A DNA stretch of 64,000 nucleotides from positions 62,001 to 126,000 of the forward strand of contig OZ025745.1 of NCBI GenBank assembly GCA_964019335.1, written 5' to 3'. The notes under the pieces were generated by a model, which was given only the letters and a program-made list of their open reading frames with translations, was not told the origin of the DNA and did not search any database. Below are positions 1 to 11,122 of this stretch, one piece after another. Source of the DNA: Diplonema japonicum (lineage: Eukaryota; Euglenozoa; Diplonemea; Diplonemida; Diplonemidae). A program made the translations under genes and the position numbers. Within the stretch, counting starts at the first letter, position 1. Each line of letters opens with the position of its first letter.

Positions 1-8
1 TTCCAAAA

Positions 9-3000
9 ATGAGACGAACATTGAACTTCAACTATGCTTCGAAGAACTACATCACAAGGGAGACTGCGTCCGACTTTTGGAGGTGGTGCGGGCAGCTTTT
101 CACGCCGAATATGATCCGCAGAAACAGCAAGCTAAGGGCGGCCGCACTGGACTTGATGGAAAGGACGTACAAGGAGTCCGTTCTGTCTGAGGACTACATC
201 GCAAGAAGCTTCATAGAGTCTGTGTCGGAGGAAGGGCGCGTTTCGTTCGTTAGACTGAACGATTCAGAGCACAAAAACACTGGTTCAAAGGCAAAAGAGT
301 TTATGCTCACCGTGGTCGACACATCGCGTAACGATGACGCACTCGCCGAGAAGGCGTGGAACATGTGGACGAGTTTCGTCCTCGATACCAAGGTCAGGCA
401 CGGCGGTCAATGGTTCACCGAACGCCAGCGTTTGAGCATGACTATCGACGCCCATGCCCCAATCCTAAGATCCTACCTGAACGCATGCCGCATGTTGCCG
501 AAGGTGTTGTTGGCGAAGGAGAAGGAAACGCTGCTGTCTATGGGTAAGCACTTCATGTCACACGGGGTGTTCCAAACAATTTCAAGAGACATCAACAGCT
601 TAGGACTGACACTTGCTGTCTTGGATGTGTGCAACCTCAAAGAGGAAGTAAAACTGAAATGGATTCTCGACAGCCAGGATGTGTCGAACGCAGCTGTCAG
701 GAAGCACCTGCAAGAAGCAACGACAGGTAGTGACATGCATGTTAGAATGCAAGCACACGTCCAGTTACTGACCAGGTCGAAGCAAACCAACCTGAAAGAA
801 ACTGCTATTTCCCTGAAATACGTATCCGAGAAGATCAGAAATGAAGCTGGTCTGACTAGGCCGCAGGTATATGACTGGGTGACAAACAACATTGAGTCGA
901 TGGTGACTACGAGCATCCATAACGAGGAGTGCATCGATGTCCTGACGCACGCGCTCGACAAGATGTTGCGCGACGACATCAGCAAGAGGGACACAGTGGC
1001 GAAGGGCACGTTCCAGCGCATAGCTAAGCAGATCATGGACTCCGCTCTCTCTTACAACCAGATGAAACGCAAACTCGCTCAGCGCAGAGCGTGGATTGTG
1101 GCAGCAATGAACCTGTTGTGGCTGGTTACAAAGACCATTCGTGGTGAAGAGGAATGGAAAACGTACACTTGGGACATTCCACGTACATACTTCCGCACAC
1201 ACTGGCTACCTAAGGCAGACTTAGTTAATGTCCTGAAGCCTTTCCTTTCTGAGGAATGCAGAGTCTGCGATTATGATACGCTGAGAGTGAGTGTGTACCG
1301 TGAAAATCTCTACCAAAACAGTGCCGACGAGTATCTGACTCCAGCTGACGCTGTTGACCTGCTGGTCTCCGCCTTGGAAGAGGTCAGGAGCGAGCACTAC
1401 AAACTCAACAAGGACAACACCTGGTTGCAAGGTTCTTGTCTCGACACGTCTACCACCGAAGGTTTCAACAGGTTCACAACATTGCTGAAGTACACAGGCC
1501 CCAGGTGGGTTGAGGTGCCGGTGCTTGTCACTAAATTCACGGAGTCCATCACTCTGATCGAAAAGAGCTACACCCACAGCAGACTGGAGACCACTATCAG
1601 GATGTTCAAGCAGATTCGTGACCTGTACAGCTCGTCGCTGTGGTACGAACTGCCTCTCATGGACGAAGCCTGTTCCGCTCTGATGCGTGCCTCCTGTAGC
1701 AATGGAGGCCTGAATCTTGGGCAGATCAAGCCGTTCTGGATGGAAGCCGAAGCTGGTAGAGGCATCCTAAACTTCGAAAAATTGACCGACGTGCAGAAGA
1801 CCTTTGTTATTGCAAACTGCCCTAATATTCGGAAGAAGGCGAAGACAGAAAAGGATCGCGACATGCTGAAAGATGAAGCAGACACACGCACTGTCACTAC
1901 AGTGCGCAAACTGCTTGGCTTCGATAAGTCATTTATTTTTGATTTTGATGTGCGCTCTGTGTTGGTGAATAAGAGAGATGACCTCCTGGGGAGCTACATC
2001 GGTGTGCCGGAGAAGGAGTTTTACGGCATTAACCACAGGGGCGATGCGAACAGCAAGGTGCTGTACAACTTCAGCATGACGCCAGTTGACCTGTCCTCGA
2101 CGACAGGCACGATCGCTTGCGAGTACTCAGAGGTCTCCCTGAAGCAAGGCATGATGAGGTCGAGCAACACGTCGGCCAGGAGCGATGCCATTATGAACTA
2201 TGTGAAGTCCCCTACTACCTCGCACACGGAAGTCATCGACCTGCTGAAGGACCTCTCTGCCAGGGCAAGGGGCGACAACGGTGAAGCCGACCTGTCGCTT
2301 ACCCACATCATCGAGAGTGTGGTGCTCTCCATCTTTGGCACGGACGCCGTGTGGTTTATCCTGGCATACCTGCTGTCGCCGAGCGTGATCGCCAGCTCTC
2401 CTCACCGCACCACAGCGTCTATCCTCACTAACCTCACTACCTGGGCACCGACTCGCAAGGTAGTTGACATCTGCGGTTTGCTCCTCAACGGTGCCAGAAG
2501 GGGTTCCCTCTCGATGTTCCTCCACAAGCAGATCCTCCGCATGCTGAGCGAGGCGGGGACAGCAGAAGCGTCAAAGCTGTTCCTGAACGAGTGGCAGATG
2601 AGGAAAGAACGCAGCGACAAACCCGACATTGTGAAGGAGATCGTAAAGCTATCCGTTTCCAAGTTGGAATATAAGTCGTCATCCCTTTCGGACGTAGCTT
2701 GGGTGGTTGTGCGAGACATCGCGAAGGACCCGTTGAGCTTGAACGAAGACACTGTTTTGCTACTGCTGTTGCCTGTTTGGAACAAATCGTTCTACTGTAC
2801 CGACATTTGCCTCTCTGGGTTCTTCCTTCCTGGTAATGGGGAGGGTGTTGTGAAGCCAACTGACACGGTGCCTGACAGGCACAGGAGGTTCCTTGAGCTG
2901 TGCAAGTTGTACAATGCTGAGACGGGGCAAGGCTTCGTTGAACCTGAGATGAGGGACTTGATGTGTGACTTGATGATGACGCTGGAGCAGAATATCACAG

Positions 3001-3500
3001 ACCCGTCCTTCCGTCTGTTGGTGACGGCGAAGAAGTACACATTCTCAAAGGTGTCTGTTGATCTTCTAGGGGAACTGAAGAGTCACCTCATGGAAGACAG
3101 TTTGAGGAAGAACTCAGGGAGTATGCAATCGCCAGAGCGGTTCGTGGTCAAAACCTTTGGTAAAATGTACGCCACCATTACTGTGGAGACACTGGAGCAG
3201 GTCATTAAAGGGAGCAAGTACACAGACATCCAGAGGAGTCAAGGTGTGGCGATTGAAGAGGAGTGCAAGGTGAACCCCTATGCTTTGCATGCCATGGCTT
3301 TCTTGTCCGAAGTGTACACCCAGCTGTTGGACACCCCCTTGAGGCAGCAAGCCACAGTAGCCCACCTGACACAGGTGCTTGCAAGCCTGAGGTCTGTTCT
3401 TGCCGTGCACTCCAACAAGAAATTGTATGATGAGCTGGTGAAATCGTGTGAAGTTTATATCCTCACCTCCTCCACAACACATTTGAGGTCCGTAATGTGA
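9..3500 (+). CDS. Large alpha-helical protein of unknown function (1,163 aa, possibly 5'-partial)
   Basis: A single uninterrupted reading frame of 1,163 codons ends in TGA at 3498-3500. No in-frame stop lies between the window edge and the first ATG at 9, so the true start may be upstream. I recognise no catalytic motif. The sequence is almost wholly predicted helical, with amphipathic stretches and few Gly/Pro, and it recalls a HEAT/ARM-type alpha-solenoid scaffold. That resemblance is an impression from composition, not a domain match. There is no signal peptide and no clear membrane segment at the visible start. Codon use resembles the other plus-strand genes, which supports it being real. 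It is the first member of the plus-strand array and is followed by a 700-bp homopolymer-rich spacer before DNAAF9. Confidence 0.75.
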   Translation: MRRTLNFNYASKNYITRETASDFWRWCGQLFTPNMIRRNSKLRAAALDLMERTYKESVLSEDYIARSFIESVSEEGRVSFVRLNDSEHKNTGSKAKEFMLTVVDTSRNDDALAEKAWNMWTSFVLDTKVRHGGQWFTERQRLSMTIDAHAPILRSYLNACRMLPKVLLAKEKETLLSMGKHFMSHGVFQTISRDINSLGLTLAVLDVCNLKEEVKLKWILDSQDVSNAAVRKHLQEATTGSDMHVRMQAHVQLLTRSKQTNLKETAISLKYVSEKIRNEAGLTRPQVYDWVTNNIESMVTTSIHNEECIDVLTHALDKMLRDDISKRDTVAKGTFQRIAKQIMDSALSYNQMKRKLAQRRAWIVAAMNLLWLVTKTIRGEEEWKTYTWDIPRTYFRTHWLPKADLVNVLKPFLSEECRVCDYDTLRVSVYRENLYQNSADEYLTPADAVDLLVSALEEVRSEHYKLNKDNTWLQGSCLDTSTTEGFNRFTTLLKYTGPRWVEVPVLVTKFTESITLIEKSYTHSRLETTIRMFKQIRDLYSSSLWYELPLMDEACSALMRASCSNGGLNLGQIKPFWMEAEAGRGILNFEKLTDVQKTFVIANCPNIRKKAKTEKDRDMLKDEADTRTVTTVRKLLGFDKSFIFDFDVRSVLVNKRDDLLGSYIGVPEKEFYGINHRGDANSKVLYNFSMTPVDLSSTTGTIACEYSEVSLKQGMMRSSNTSARSDAIMNYVKSPTTSHTEVIDLLKDLSARARGDNGEADLSLTHIIESVVLSIFGTDAVWFILAYLLSPSVIASSPHRTTASILTNLTTWAPTRKVVDICGLLLNGARRGSLSMFLHKQILRMLSEAGTAEASKLFLNEWQMRKERSDKPDIVKEIVKLSVSKLEYKSSSLSDVAWVVVRDIAKDPLSLNEDTVLLLLLPVWNKSFYCTDICLSGFFLPGNGEGVVKPTDTVPDRHRRFLELCKLYNAETGQGFVEPEMRDLMCDLMMTLEQNITDPSFRLLVTAKKYTFSKVSVDLLGELKSHLMEDSLRKNSGSMQSPERFVVKTFGKMYATITVETLEQVIKGSKYTDIQRSQGVAIEEECKVNPYALHAMAFLSEVYTQLLDTPLRQQATVAHLTQVLASLRSVLAVHSNKKLYDELVKSCEVYILTSSTTHLRSVM

Positions 3501-4205
3501 GTTAAGCTGTGCGATTGTTCTTATGGAGGTGAAAAGCCTTCTATCGGAGAATTATACTTTTAAGTCCCTCAAGGGGCGGTGTTATAGGAAAAAAATGAAA
3601 ACATGTTGGAAAAAAGAAGGGGGGGAAAAAAAAGAATATTAAAGCCAACATACAGTGTGAAAGAAAGAAAAAAAAAAAGAAAAAAAAAGCTTCCCCCCAC
3701 CCCCCAAAACGCAATTGAACAGAACGCAAAAAAAAGAAAAAAAAAAGAGAGAAAAAAAGATACTGAGGTTCGGCAGTAACCAAAAAGAAGGGGGAGAATA
3801 TAAAATGCCAAACAGGAAGCAAATCTTGTGGAATAGAAAGAAAATGAAGAAAAAAAAACAGAATCGCTGGTCTGCCCATGCTCAGCATGCACATCACTTG
3901 CCCGTGCCACCCATCGCGAACTGTTTAAATGAATCCGGAATGCGTCCCTACTCCGGAAACGACCACTGGTCTTCAATATTTCCCATTTCGATTAACAAAC
4001 TTTATTGACTCAACTCCCTCCCCGCCCCTTATGTTTTTTTTCTTTCAAGTGTAGCGTTGTGCTCCTCATTTATTTCCCCCCCTTCTTCTGAAATTTTCCT
4101 CATCCTCATTAAACGTTACTCTGTTGCCCTTCTTTTCCTCTCTTTTAAACTGTTTTTTTTTTTTTTTTTTTTTTTTTTTTGCCCATGTAAAAGCACAACA
4201 GGAGC
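3501..4205 (+). promoter_or_regulatory. Intergenic spacer ending in a poly-T/AG trans-splice-type acceptor
   Basis: No credible gene is present. The first half is A-rich with interrupted A tracts; the second half is pyrimidine-rich and ends in a run of 28 T (about 4153-4180). The next AG is at 4200-4201, only 4 nt before the DNAAF9 ATG at 4206. Pyrimidine tract, AG and very short leader is the layout expected of a spliced-leader acceptor. The function is inferred. Confidence 0.45.
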
Positions 4206-7200
4206 ATGCCCCGTCATGTTGACACAAGCAAGTGGACTGTGCCGCATCAGATGGCGAAGTCTGAGATGCTGTACACACCGGAAGACAGCCTGGTGAGGCT
4301 TGAAGGTATACGAAGGGTGCTGAAGGAGAAAGACCTGGACGCATTGCTGTTCGTGGCAGGTGTGGACAGTGGAGATAATTTAGGTTGCGTTCAGGCCATC
4401 AACTACCTGCTGCTCGGCGCCTGTGGCAGCGACCTCGCGACTCCCCTCCTCCTGGACGATGACTATGATGATGTTGTCCTTCTGGTGCACGGTGGTGGTG
4501 TGCGACTCTACGTCCCCCCTGCGGCGGGTGTCAAGGCATCACGCATCACGAAGTCATGGCCTGGTCTCGAGCTCTGCGGGCTTGATAGAAGAAGTTTCAA
4601 AAACCAAGATCTCTTCGAGGACCACAAGATGGCCAACTTCAAGGCGATGGTCCCGCCCTCCCTCCGCAAGGTGGGAATGTCGCTCCCCAACAACGACCCG
4701 ATGCAGATCGAGAAGTGGCCCCTTGTCCAGTCCTACGCTCTGGACAGCAAGGGCGAACGCAGGTTCTTCACCATGTGTCATGACGTAACCAACGTTTTTA
4801 GCGATCTGGAACTTGTGTTCAGGGGGATCGGAACACACGAGGTAGCCGCCATGATTGCAACACAAGCCACGCTTCTAGCTCAGCACTGGGACGGTGTTGT
4901 GCAGATGCTTGTGTACAATGCCAAGAAAGGCCCTAAACAGCTGCAGGACAGCACGGCAGAAAACCTCGAGACGTACTACTCCTACGGGGCCATGCGGCGG
5001 AGGAAGATTCTCGAATGCTGGGGTATCCAACCTCCCAAAATGGTGATGCACCCACTTCACTGCACCGTGGAAGCTTACGACCCTCAGGCACCTTTGATTT
5101 TCGCAAGAACGGTGTTCCTCTCGGCCAACCACAACCACGACCTTAACCCTTTTGGCACTACATCGGAGTACACAAAAGGCATCATCCCCGCGAGCTGTTT
5201 ACAACAGCAAGAAACGACGGACCTCACTACCCTGTGTGTCCTGTACACTGTGCTGGGGAGAACCTTACAGGTGATGAAACAAATGGCGGCCGACAAGGAA
5301 TCAGGTTTCGGAGAGAACAAAGCGAACGACATTAAAAGAATAAAAGAAATCTTTGTGTCCCTCGGGAAGGAATGCAGCAACGTCCCAATGGCGTACGAGG
5401 AGGTTGTGCACTGCCTAAGAGTCAAAGTGCTTAAGCTGGACAACGGACCTTTTACAAGCGACAAGGTTGGTGTGCACACTCGCCGACAGCATGTCACATA
5501 CCTCAAGCTGGAACTAGAGGTCACACAGACAGGAAAGCCTCTGGGGAGCTTGGTGATAGGAGACACCATCGTGGCTTCGGGGGGGGTGTTCATCACCTTG
5601 ACGCACACTATCCCGTCAGTCAGCATGACAGGGACCCTGAAGGGGGAGATGGAGGGGTCGAAGAACATAAAACAAGTCATTGAAAAAGTAGAAGACATCT
5701 GGTCCACGGGGCCTCAGGAGGAGGCAGTCAAGAAACTCAACAGCAAATGTCCTTTAGGAAGTTATCTGTGCAGCATGAACGAGCACAGTGGGTTCCTGAT
5801 GTATATGCCAATCCAAGGCTTCGGGTGCGATGTGAAGCTATCCGGGAGCCTTGTGGTGTTCAACGAAGGTCTCGTGATTCACGACACACAGGGTGGGTAC
5901 TTGCAGCCTTTGCTGTTTAAGGAGCACGTCGACCAAATCCTTGTACACAACCCCTTGCAACTGGACCTTCCAGTGGTCATTGTGCTGAAGGTGAAGGAGG
6001 ATTATAAGCTGTGGGCCCCTCTAGACGGGGCGCAGAAGGCAGCCTCCGAAAGATGCGTCTGCTTCGTAGTGAGGCCAGGCACCACCGCAAAGCGAGAGTT
6101 CCTTCAGAAAATCCTTCCATCTTGGAAGAAACGTAGCTATGTTAAGGTGGTGAAGGATGACGAGGGCCTCCCCGTGCAGTACCAGGCGCATGTTATGTAT
6201 GAATGTTATACAGAGCAGCAGCAGCCACGCACGCGGCCCTACTTATCGAGCACGCAGTACTTTGACAACGTGAAGGACTACCAGCCGTTTAGGTCAGCAC
6301 CCGAAGAGCCTGATGATATCACTGTCAAGATGACAGAGCTCAAGTCAGGTAGCAAGAAGATCCATGAGAACATAATGAGGAGTCACCCGCAGTGGGAGCA
6401 GTTCGCCAAGCACAAGAGGCTTGAGGCACTTGAGGACATTCCGAAGATGACCTTTGTGCCCGCATCAACGGGGGTTGTTAAGGTGGACATCGTGACGGGG
6501 TATTTTGGTGTTGGAAAGCACAAATTTGCGGACCATCTCACGAAGGTGTTTGTGACTCTAAACGCTGAAAAGCGTGCGCGAGGTGAACCCACAGAAGAAG
6601 TGCACACCATCGTCAACACGCTTGAGGAAGGCATCGAGTTTCTGCCTGTGGAATTCTATAGGCAGTTGCGGCCTGTTGTGAGCAAGGAAGGACCCCAAAG
6701 GGTCATCTACATAACACCTGGAGTCACACCTATTGCCATCATAGCACACCACTTGGCCCAGGTAGCTGCACAGCACTCTGCCGTGAGCTTGAACAGCGTG
6801 ACCTGCTTGCTGAATGGCGACATGCTGTTCACGAACGACCTTTCTGCACCGCACGATTTCCACGTCCTTCCTAATCTTACCGACCAGTTGACTAACGGGT
6901 ACGTGTCACAGGCGCTGCTGGCCACAACCTCAAAGCGCGACGTTAACGTGCTAGAGGACTTCATCAGGAGTGTGAACCCCTTGTGCTCTGTGCAGTATCA
7001 CGTTGATGATGCAGTGGAAGGTATGCGTGTTTAACTACTTTGCATGTATGCTGCAGGCGTTCTCAATCCAAAGAACTTGTTCACGGAAGAGATGGAGGTA
7101 GCGAGGATCATGAGTGTGCCTTACGTGGTATGTCGGTTGGTGTCTTCTTAACCTTTACAGCTGCACCAATCGAACCCAGCACGGAAGCTGCAGATGGCGA

Positions 7201-7775
7201 CTATTGAGTTCGCAAAGCTGATCACGTCAAGGTACCGTGTGCAAGAGTACGTGCAGAAGGTGTCCGACCCACACTCGACTAGCAAGATGGTGAGGTTGAA
7301 GGGGATAGTCCACTGCGGTGGCGAGGAGCTGGAGGTGTGCGCTGTGAGGGGCAGGCCATTTGGTGGAAGGACGAAACTGACGAAAAACGAGCAGGTGATG
7401 TCACACAGGCAGGTCTTCCACGTGATAGGATATGACCTAGACGTGGCAGTGATCCGGAACGAGCTGGAGTACCACCTGATGTGCAAAGACAGCATAGTGC
7501 TGTCGGATGAAGGAGTTGTGCTCGCGAAGAAGAAAGTGCTCCCTACCATCACTGTAGAGTCCCTGCAAGAACAGGATGTCAAAGATGTCAATTCATCGAT
7601 GCACCACAAGGACCTCCCTCCGGGCTGGTACTACGACGGTGCCCTCTACGTCAACATAGTGGAGGATAAGTACCAGCAGCTCCGCCCCGACATCGAGGCA
7701 CTGAAGCAGGAGTACGTCGACACGTACAACAAGAAGATAGCAGCGCACAACAGCGAGGTCGACCGAGACGGCTAG
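4206..7775 (+). CDS. DNAAF9: DNAAF9/Shulin-like dynein axonemal assembly factor (three exons)
   Basis: Exons 4206-7020, 7057-7127 and 7161-7775 join to 1,166 codons; the introns (36 and 33 nt, GTATG...CAG) each hold an in-frame stop. The N-terminus has a creatinase-N-like fold pattern (residues about 30-110, with ALLFVAG and YLLLGAC) of the sort shared by Spt16-like proteins. The C-terminal third contains a P-loop-like VTGYFGVGKHKF (about residue 760). The length is close to human C20orf194/DNAAF9 as I recall it (about 1,177 aa). Shulin/DNAAF9 binds outer dynein arms in the cytoplasm and holds them inactive for delivery to cilia, so a flagellate is implied. The assignment rests on architecture and remembered family features. 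A divergent Spt16 is the main alternative, but the P-loop-like C-terminal region and the absence of an acidic tail argue against it. Confidence 0.55.
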
Positions 7776-7908
7776 AAATAGTTACATTCTTTCCTACATT
7801 TTTGGGGGAAATACACACAGTTCCTGTTTTAACAAAAGTCTAAGTTATCTCCCTCTCGTTCTTCTTTTTTTTTTTTAACCTTAAACATCTCATCTGTGAA
7901 ACGAAGTG

Positions 7909-7960
7909 TTTTTTTTTTCTTTTGTCGTTCCTTGTCGTTTTCTCCTTAGCACCAACACAG
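7909..7960 (+). promoter_or_regulatory. Pyrimidine tract and AG acceptor before the LKB1-like kinase
   Basis: A T/C-rich stretch runs to TTAG at 7946-7949, followed by a second AG at 7959-7960. The kinase ATG is at 7965. This fits a trans-splice acceptor for the downstream gene, which lies only 189 nt after the DNAAF9 stop. Confidence 0.4.
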
Positions 7961-7964
7961 GAAG

Positions 7965-9887
7965 ATGAATGAGCCGACAAGTGCGAATAGCAAGCTGGAG
8001 GAACGGAGCGAGTCGCTGCTGACAGCACAGGTATGAAATGGTATAGTATTTCATTTCTTTCAGGAACACTCATCTGGGACAGACTTGTCGGCGTTAAGCG
8101 GGCAGCAGCACCAGCAGGTGGACGAGGAGCATGACACGGGCGTCAGCCTCCAGGCGCTGCTGCAGAGAAGGAACCGTGGTTTCAACTCCGGGGCAGGGTT
8201 GCGGGCACCCATCCGAGTAGAATCCGACATGGTCCTTGACGACCTAGCTGACGGCATTCAGTGCCAGTCGCCTGTCGGACTCATGGCCACGCACATACAC
8301 AACCAGAAGGCTGGCGTCTCGTTTAGAGTGAAGTCCATCAGAAGATACATCACCGGACCGCTCATAGGGGAGGGCGCTTATGGTAAAGTAAAGCTGGCAA
8401 TCGACACGGCGACAGAGCCCGGCATGGACCAGACAGTGGCCCTCAAGATCATATCGAAGAGGACGCTGCGGAAGCAGCGGGGTGGCGACGAGAAAATCAA
8501 AAAGGAAGTCGAGATGATGCGTCTGATCAGCGAAGGGCTGCACCCGAACATCATGAACATGCTGGACGAGTTTGAGAACGACCTGAAGGGCAAGGTGTAC
8601 ATCGTGTTCCCCCTCGCTGTTGGGAGCCTGCAGGCTGTCATCGACAACTCAACGCTGGGCTGCAAGTTGAGCAGCGCCAGGAGATACTCGTTTCTCTCAC
8701 AACTACTGAGCGGGCTATCATACCTGCACTCCATCAAGGTTGTGCACAAGGACCTGAAGCCCTCGAACTGCATGCTCATGGGGGATATGCGTGTTCTCAT
8801 ATCCGACTTCGGCACCGCTGAGCACATCACCCACGGCACACGGTGCAAGGTGAGCGACTCCACGCCCGCCTACCAACCGCCTGAGATCGCAGAAGGCGCA
8901 ATCTACTACAATGCATACAAAGCAGACGTGTGGTCAATGGGCGTCACGATGTACCAGCTGCTGGCCCTGCGGCTGCCCTTTGAGGGCATCAACTTGTGGA
9001 AGACATACGAGGCGATCATCAACGAAGAGATAGAGTTCAGTGTGGCAGACCAGGGGGACAGGAGGCTGCGGGGGCTGTTGGAGGCGATGCTGGATAAGAA
9101 TGCGAAGAAGCGGTGGAGATGCAAGAGACTTGCACTGCATCCATTCGTCACGGGTGTTGATGAGATACCCGAGGACAGTGAGGGGGAAGAAGACGAGGGG
9201 GAAGAGGCGGGCATTGAGCTGGTTGACCGCAAAGACGAGAAAAGACCCAGCATTGCAGGGCTGACAGTGGACTGGAGGTCGGGGAGAGCAATGGAAGGAG
9301 AAGAAGGCGAAGATGACGAGCAAGGCGGGTGTGAGGACGCGACAGGCCTGATGCTAGGCTCCATGAGGAACTTGCATGCGCTGTTTTCAGTGTCGCTGTC
9401 TAAGGCGTTGATGAGCAGTCTGATACACCGCGACCCTGCGGTGCTGGATTACATCAACGAGCACACCGACAACTCCTTCAACGCATCACCAGCAGCATCC
9501 CCACCTCAATCCCCGCTGAAGTCCCCTATGCTGTCGCCCACACTGTCGTCTGCGGCAGTTGCGGCCAGTTCCTTCCGTGCGTCCTTCGACCACTACTTTA
9601 CTAGCAACTCTTTCGCCACCAGCAAGCAGCTCTCTCTGGATTCGCCACGTGATCTTACATCCCCTCGGTCTCTCACCTCTCCCCTCCTCCTCTCCCCACG
9701 CGACCTCACGTCCCCCACCGCAGCAGTCGACATGGTTGCCTTCCCTCCTGTCACCCCGGACACCCGTCCTGAAGAAGCCCCCGTGGTTCCTCATTTAGAG
9801 GCTGTCGTCACCTCTTCCTCCACCTCCACCGCCGCCCGTGTGCATGGCATGATTACGACGTGGTGTTCGTCATGTGTTATAGCTTAA
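7965..9887 (+). CDS. STK11: LKB1/STK11-like serine/threonine kinase with C-terminal CAAX box (two exons)
   Basis: Exon 1 is 7965-8030 and exon 2 is 8064-9887, separated by a 33-nt intron with an in-frame TGA. The product is 629 aa. The kinase domain spans about residues 115-365: glycine loop GEGAYGKVK, lysine in VALKII, catalytic loop VVHKDLKPSN, DFG, then PAYQPPEIA and a D-x-WS-x-GVT motif. HKD rather than HRD, together with the YQPPEIA-type segment, is typical of LKB1. The 250-residue tail is acidic, then Ser/Pro-rich with repeated SPRDLTSP motifs, and ends in CVIA, a prenylation box; animal LKB1 is also prenylated at a C-terminal CAAX. LKB1 activates AMPK-family kinases. Other CAMKK/LKB1-group kinases are possible but lack the HKD/PPEIA combination. 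Confidence 0.72.
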
Positions 9888-9963
9888 TTATTTGTTCCAT
9901 AAAAAAAAGTTTTTTTTCTTCTTCTTTTTTTTTTGGTGGTTGAGAAACGAGACGTAGAGCTCA

Positions 9964-10510
9964 TGCAGAAGGAGGATGTCAACACACAGCCGCTACCGTG
10001 GATTCGAAATGTGGTAAGAAATGCCCCGTTCCGATAGCTGGCGAGCTCGAAGGAGTGAGCGGGGTCCTGTCCCAGTACCTGAACCCGCTGCTACAATGGT
10101 TGTCACAACTGCGCTGGGTGGAGAAGGACACCACCTCGGAGGTGTCGGCGGTGGAACTGGCCATTGACTTCGAATGGACGACCGGAAAGTCTTTGGGAGG
10201 CCTGCTGGAAGATAGGGCGCGCAGAATCAAAGCTCTCATCGTAAAGATAAACACAGCATGCAGGGCACGGAAGAAGCGACGCCCCTTCCCAGCGGACGAG
10301 AGAAAAAGAGTGAAGTCCCTCATCGCCATTGGAGGAAAGGCAGCTATTGGTTTCTCCAGGAGGCCTATTTTCGCCACCCGGTCCACGCACGACAAGCTAA
10401 TGGAATTGAAAGCCGACTACAAGCGGGACCGCATCACACGACTCCGCAAGACGCTCACGGCCTCAATCGGAATGAAAGCAATGCTCCAGAAGGGGAGTAT
10501 TAACAGATAG
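9964..10510 (+). pseudogene. Possible retroelement C-terminal fragment
   Basis: An open frame at about 9998-10510 (about 170 codons, beginning at GTG) encodes a basic protein. Its N-terminal part reads like the region following the reverse-transcriptase core in many protist retroelements: a WLSQLRW block, then ELAIDFEWTTG. The only nearby ATG upstream (9964) is in another frame and runs to a stop at 10036-10038, so no clean start joins them. A remnant of a mobile element is the best reading, but I cannot exclude an ordinary small host gene. The frame ends at TAG before a C/G-rich stretch and a long gene-free island. Confidence 0.35.
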
Positions 10511-11067
10511 ACCCCCCCTCCCATAGGGCGGCCCTCTAGCGGGGGGCTTGTCCTGTACTTTGAGTTTTTTCTCTTCCCCCCGCACTGTGAATGGGGCCGT
10601 GTATTGTTCTCCTTCCCCCACCCCCCTGTTTTCTTCTTCTTTTTTTTTTGTTTTAACACATATTATTTGTCGAGATTAAAAACTAGTTGATGGCAGTGTA
10701 ACGAGCTATTTTATTAGGTAAAATTCCGCTCGTGCGCACAAACAAATGGAGCGCCAAACTAGTTAAGTTTTCTTCTTCTTCTTTTTTTTTTTTTTTTCTG
10801 TGAGGAAATAAAAAAGAAAAAGGGTTTTGGGGAGGTTTAATTAAATCTCTTTTTTTTTCGGGAAAAAAAAAAGGGGAAACGAGTCTTTCGGCTTGTCTTA
10901 ACAAAAAAAGAAAAAAGAAAAAGCTCGCAATACCAAAACACAGACAAACAAAAAACAATCAGAAAACTGTGAACCCTTGATGCGTACCGGAAGGAAAGGT
11001 GCCGTCTTATCTTTTCTTTGACGAGGCAAAAGGGGTTTTTTTGCCTCTGGTAAAAAGTAATTACAGC

Positions 11068-11122
<55 letters not shown>

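Noticed and set aside
3541-3976. Phe/Lys-rich reading frames across homopolymer spacers (here and at 11-13 kb, 48-49 kb, 60-62 kb)
   Set aside because: Composition simply reflects A/T runs; no start context, motif or conservation.
4206-7034. Reading the gene as FACT subunit SPT16
   Set aside because: The creatinase-like N-terminus fits, but the C-terminal P-loop-like domain and missing acidic tail fit DNAAF9 better.
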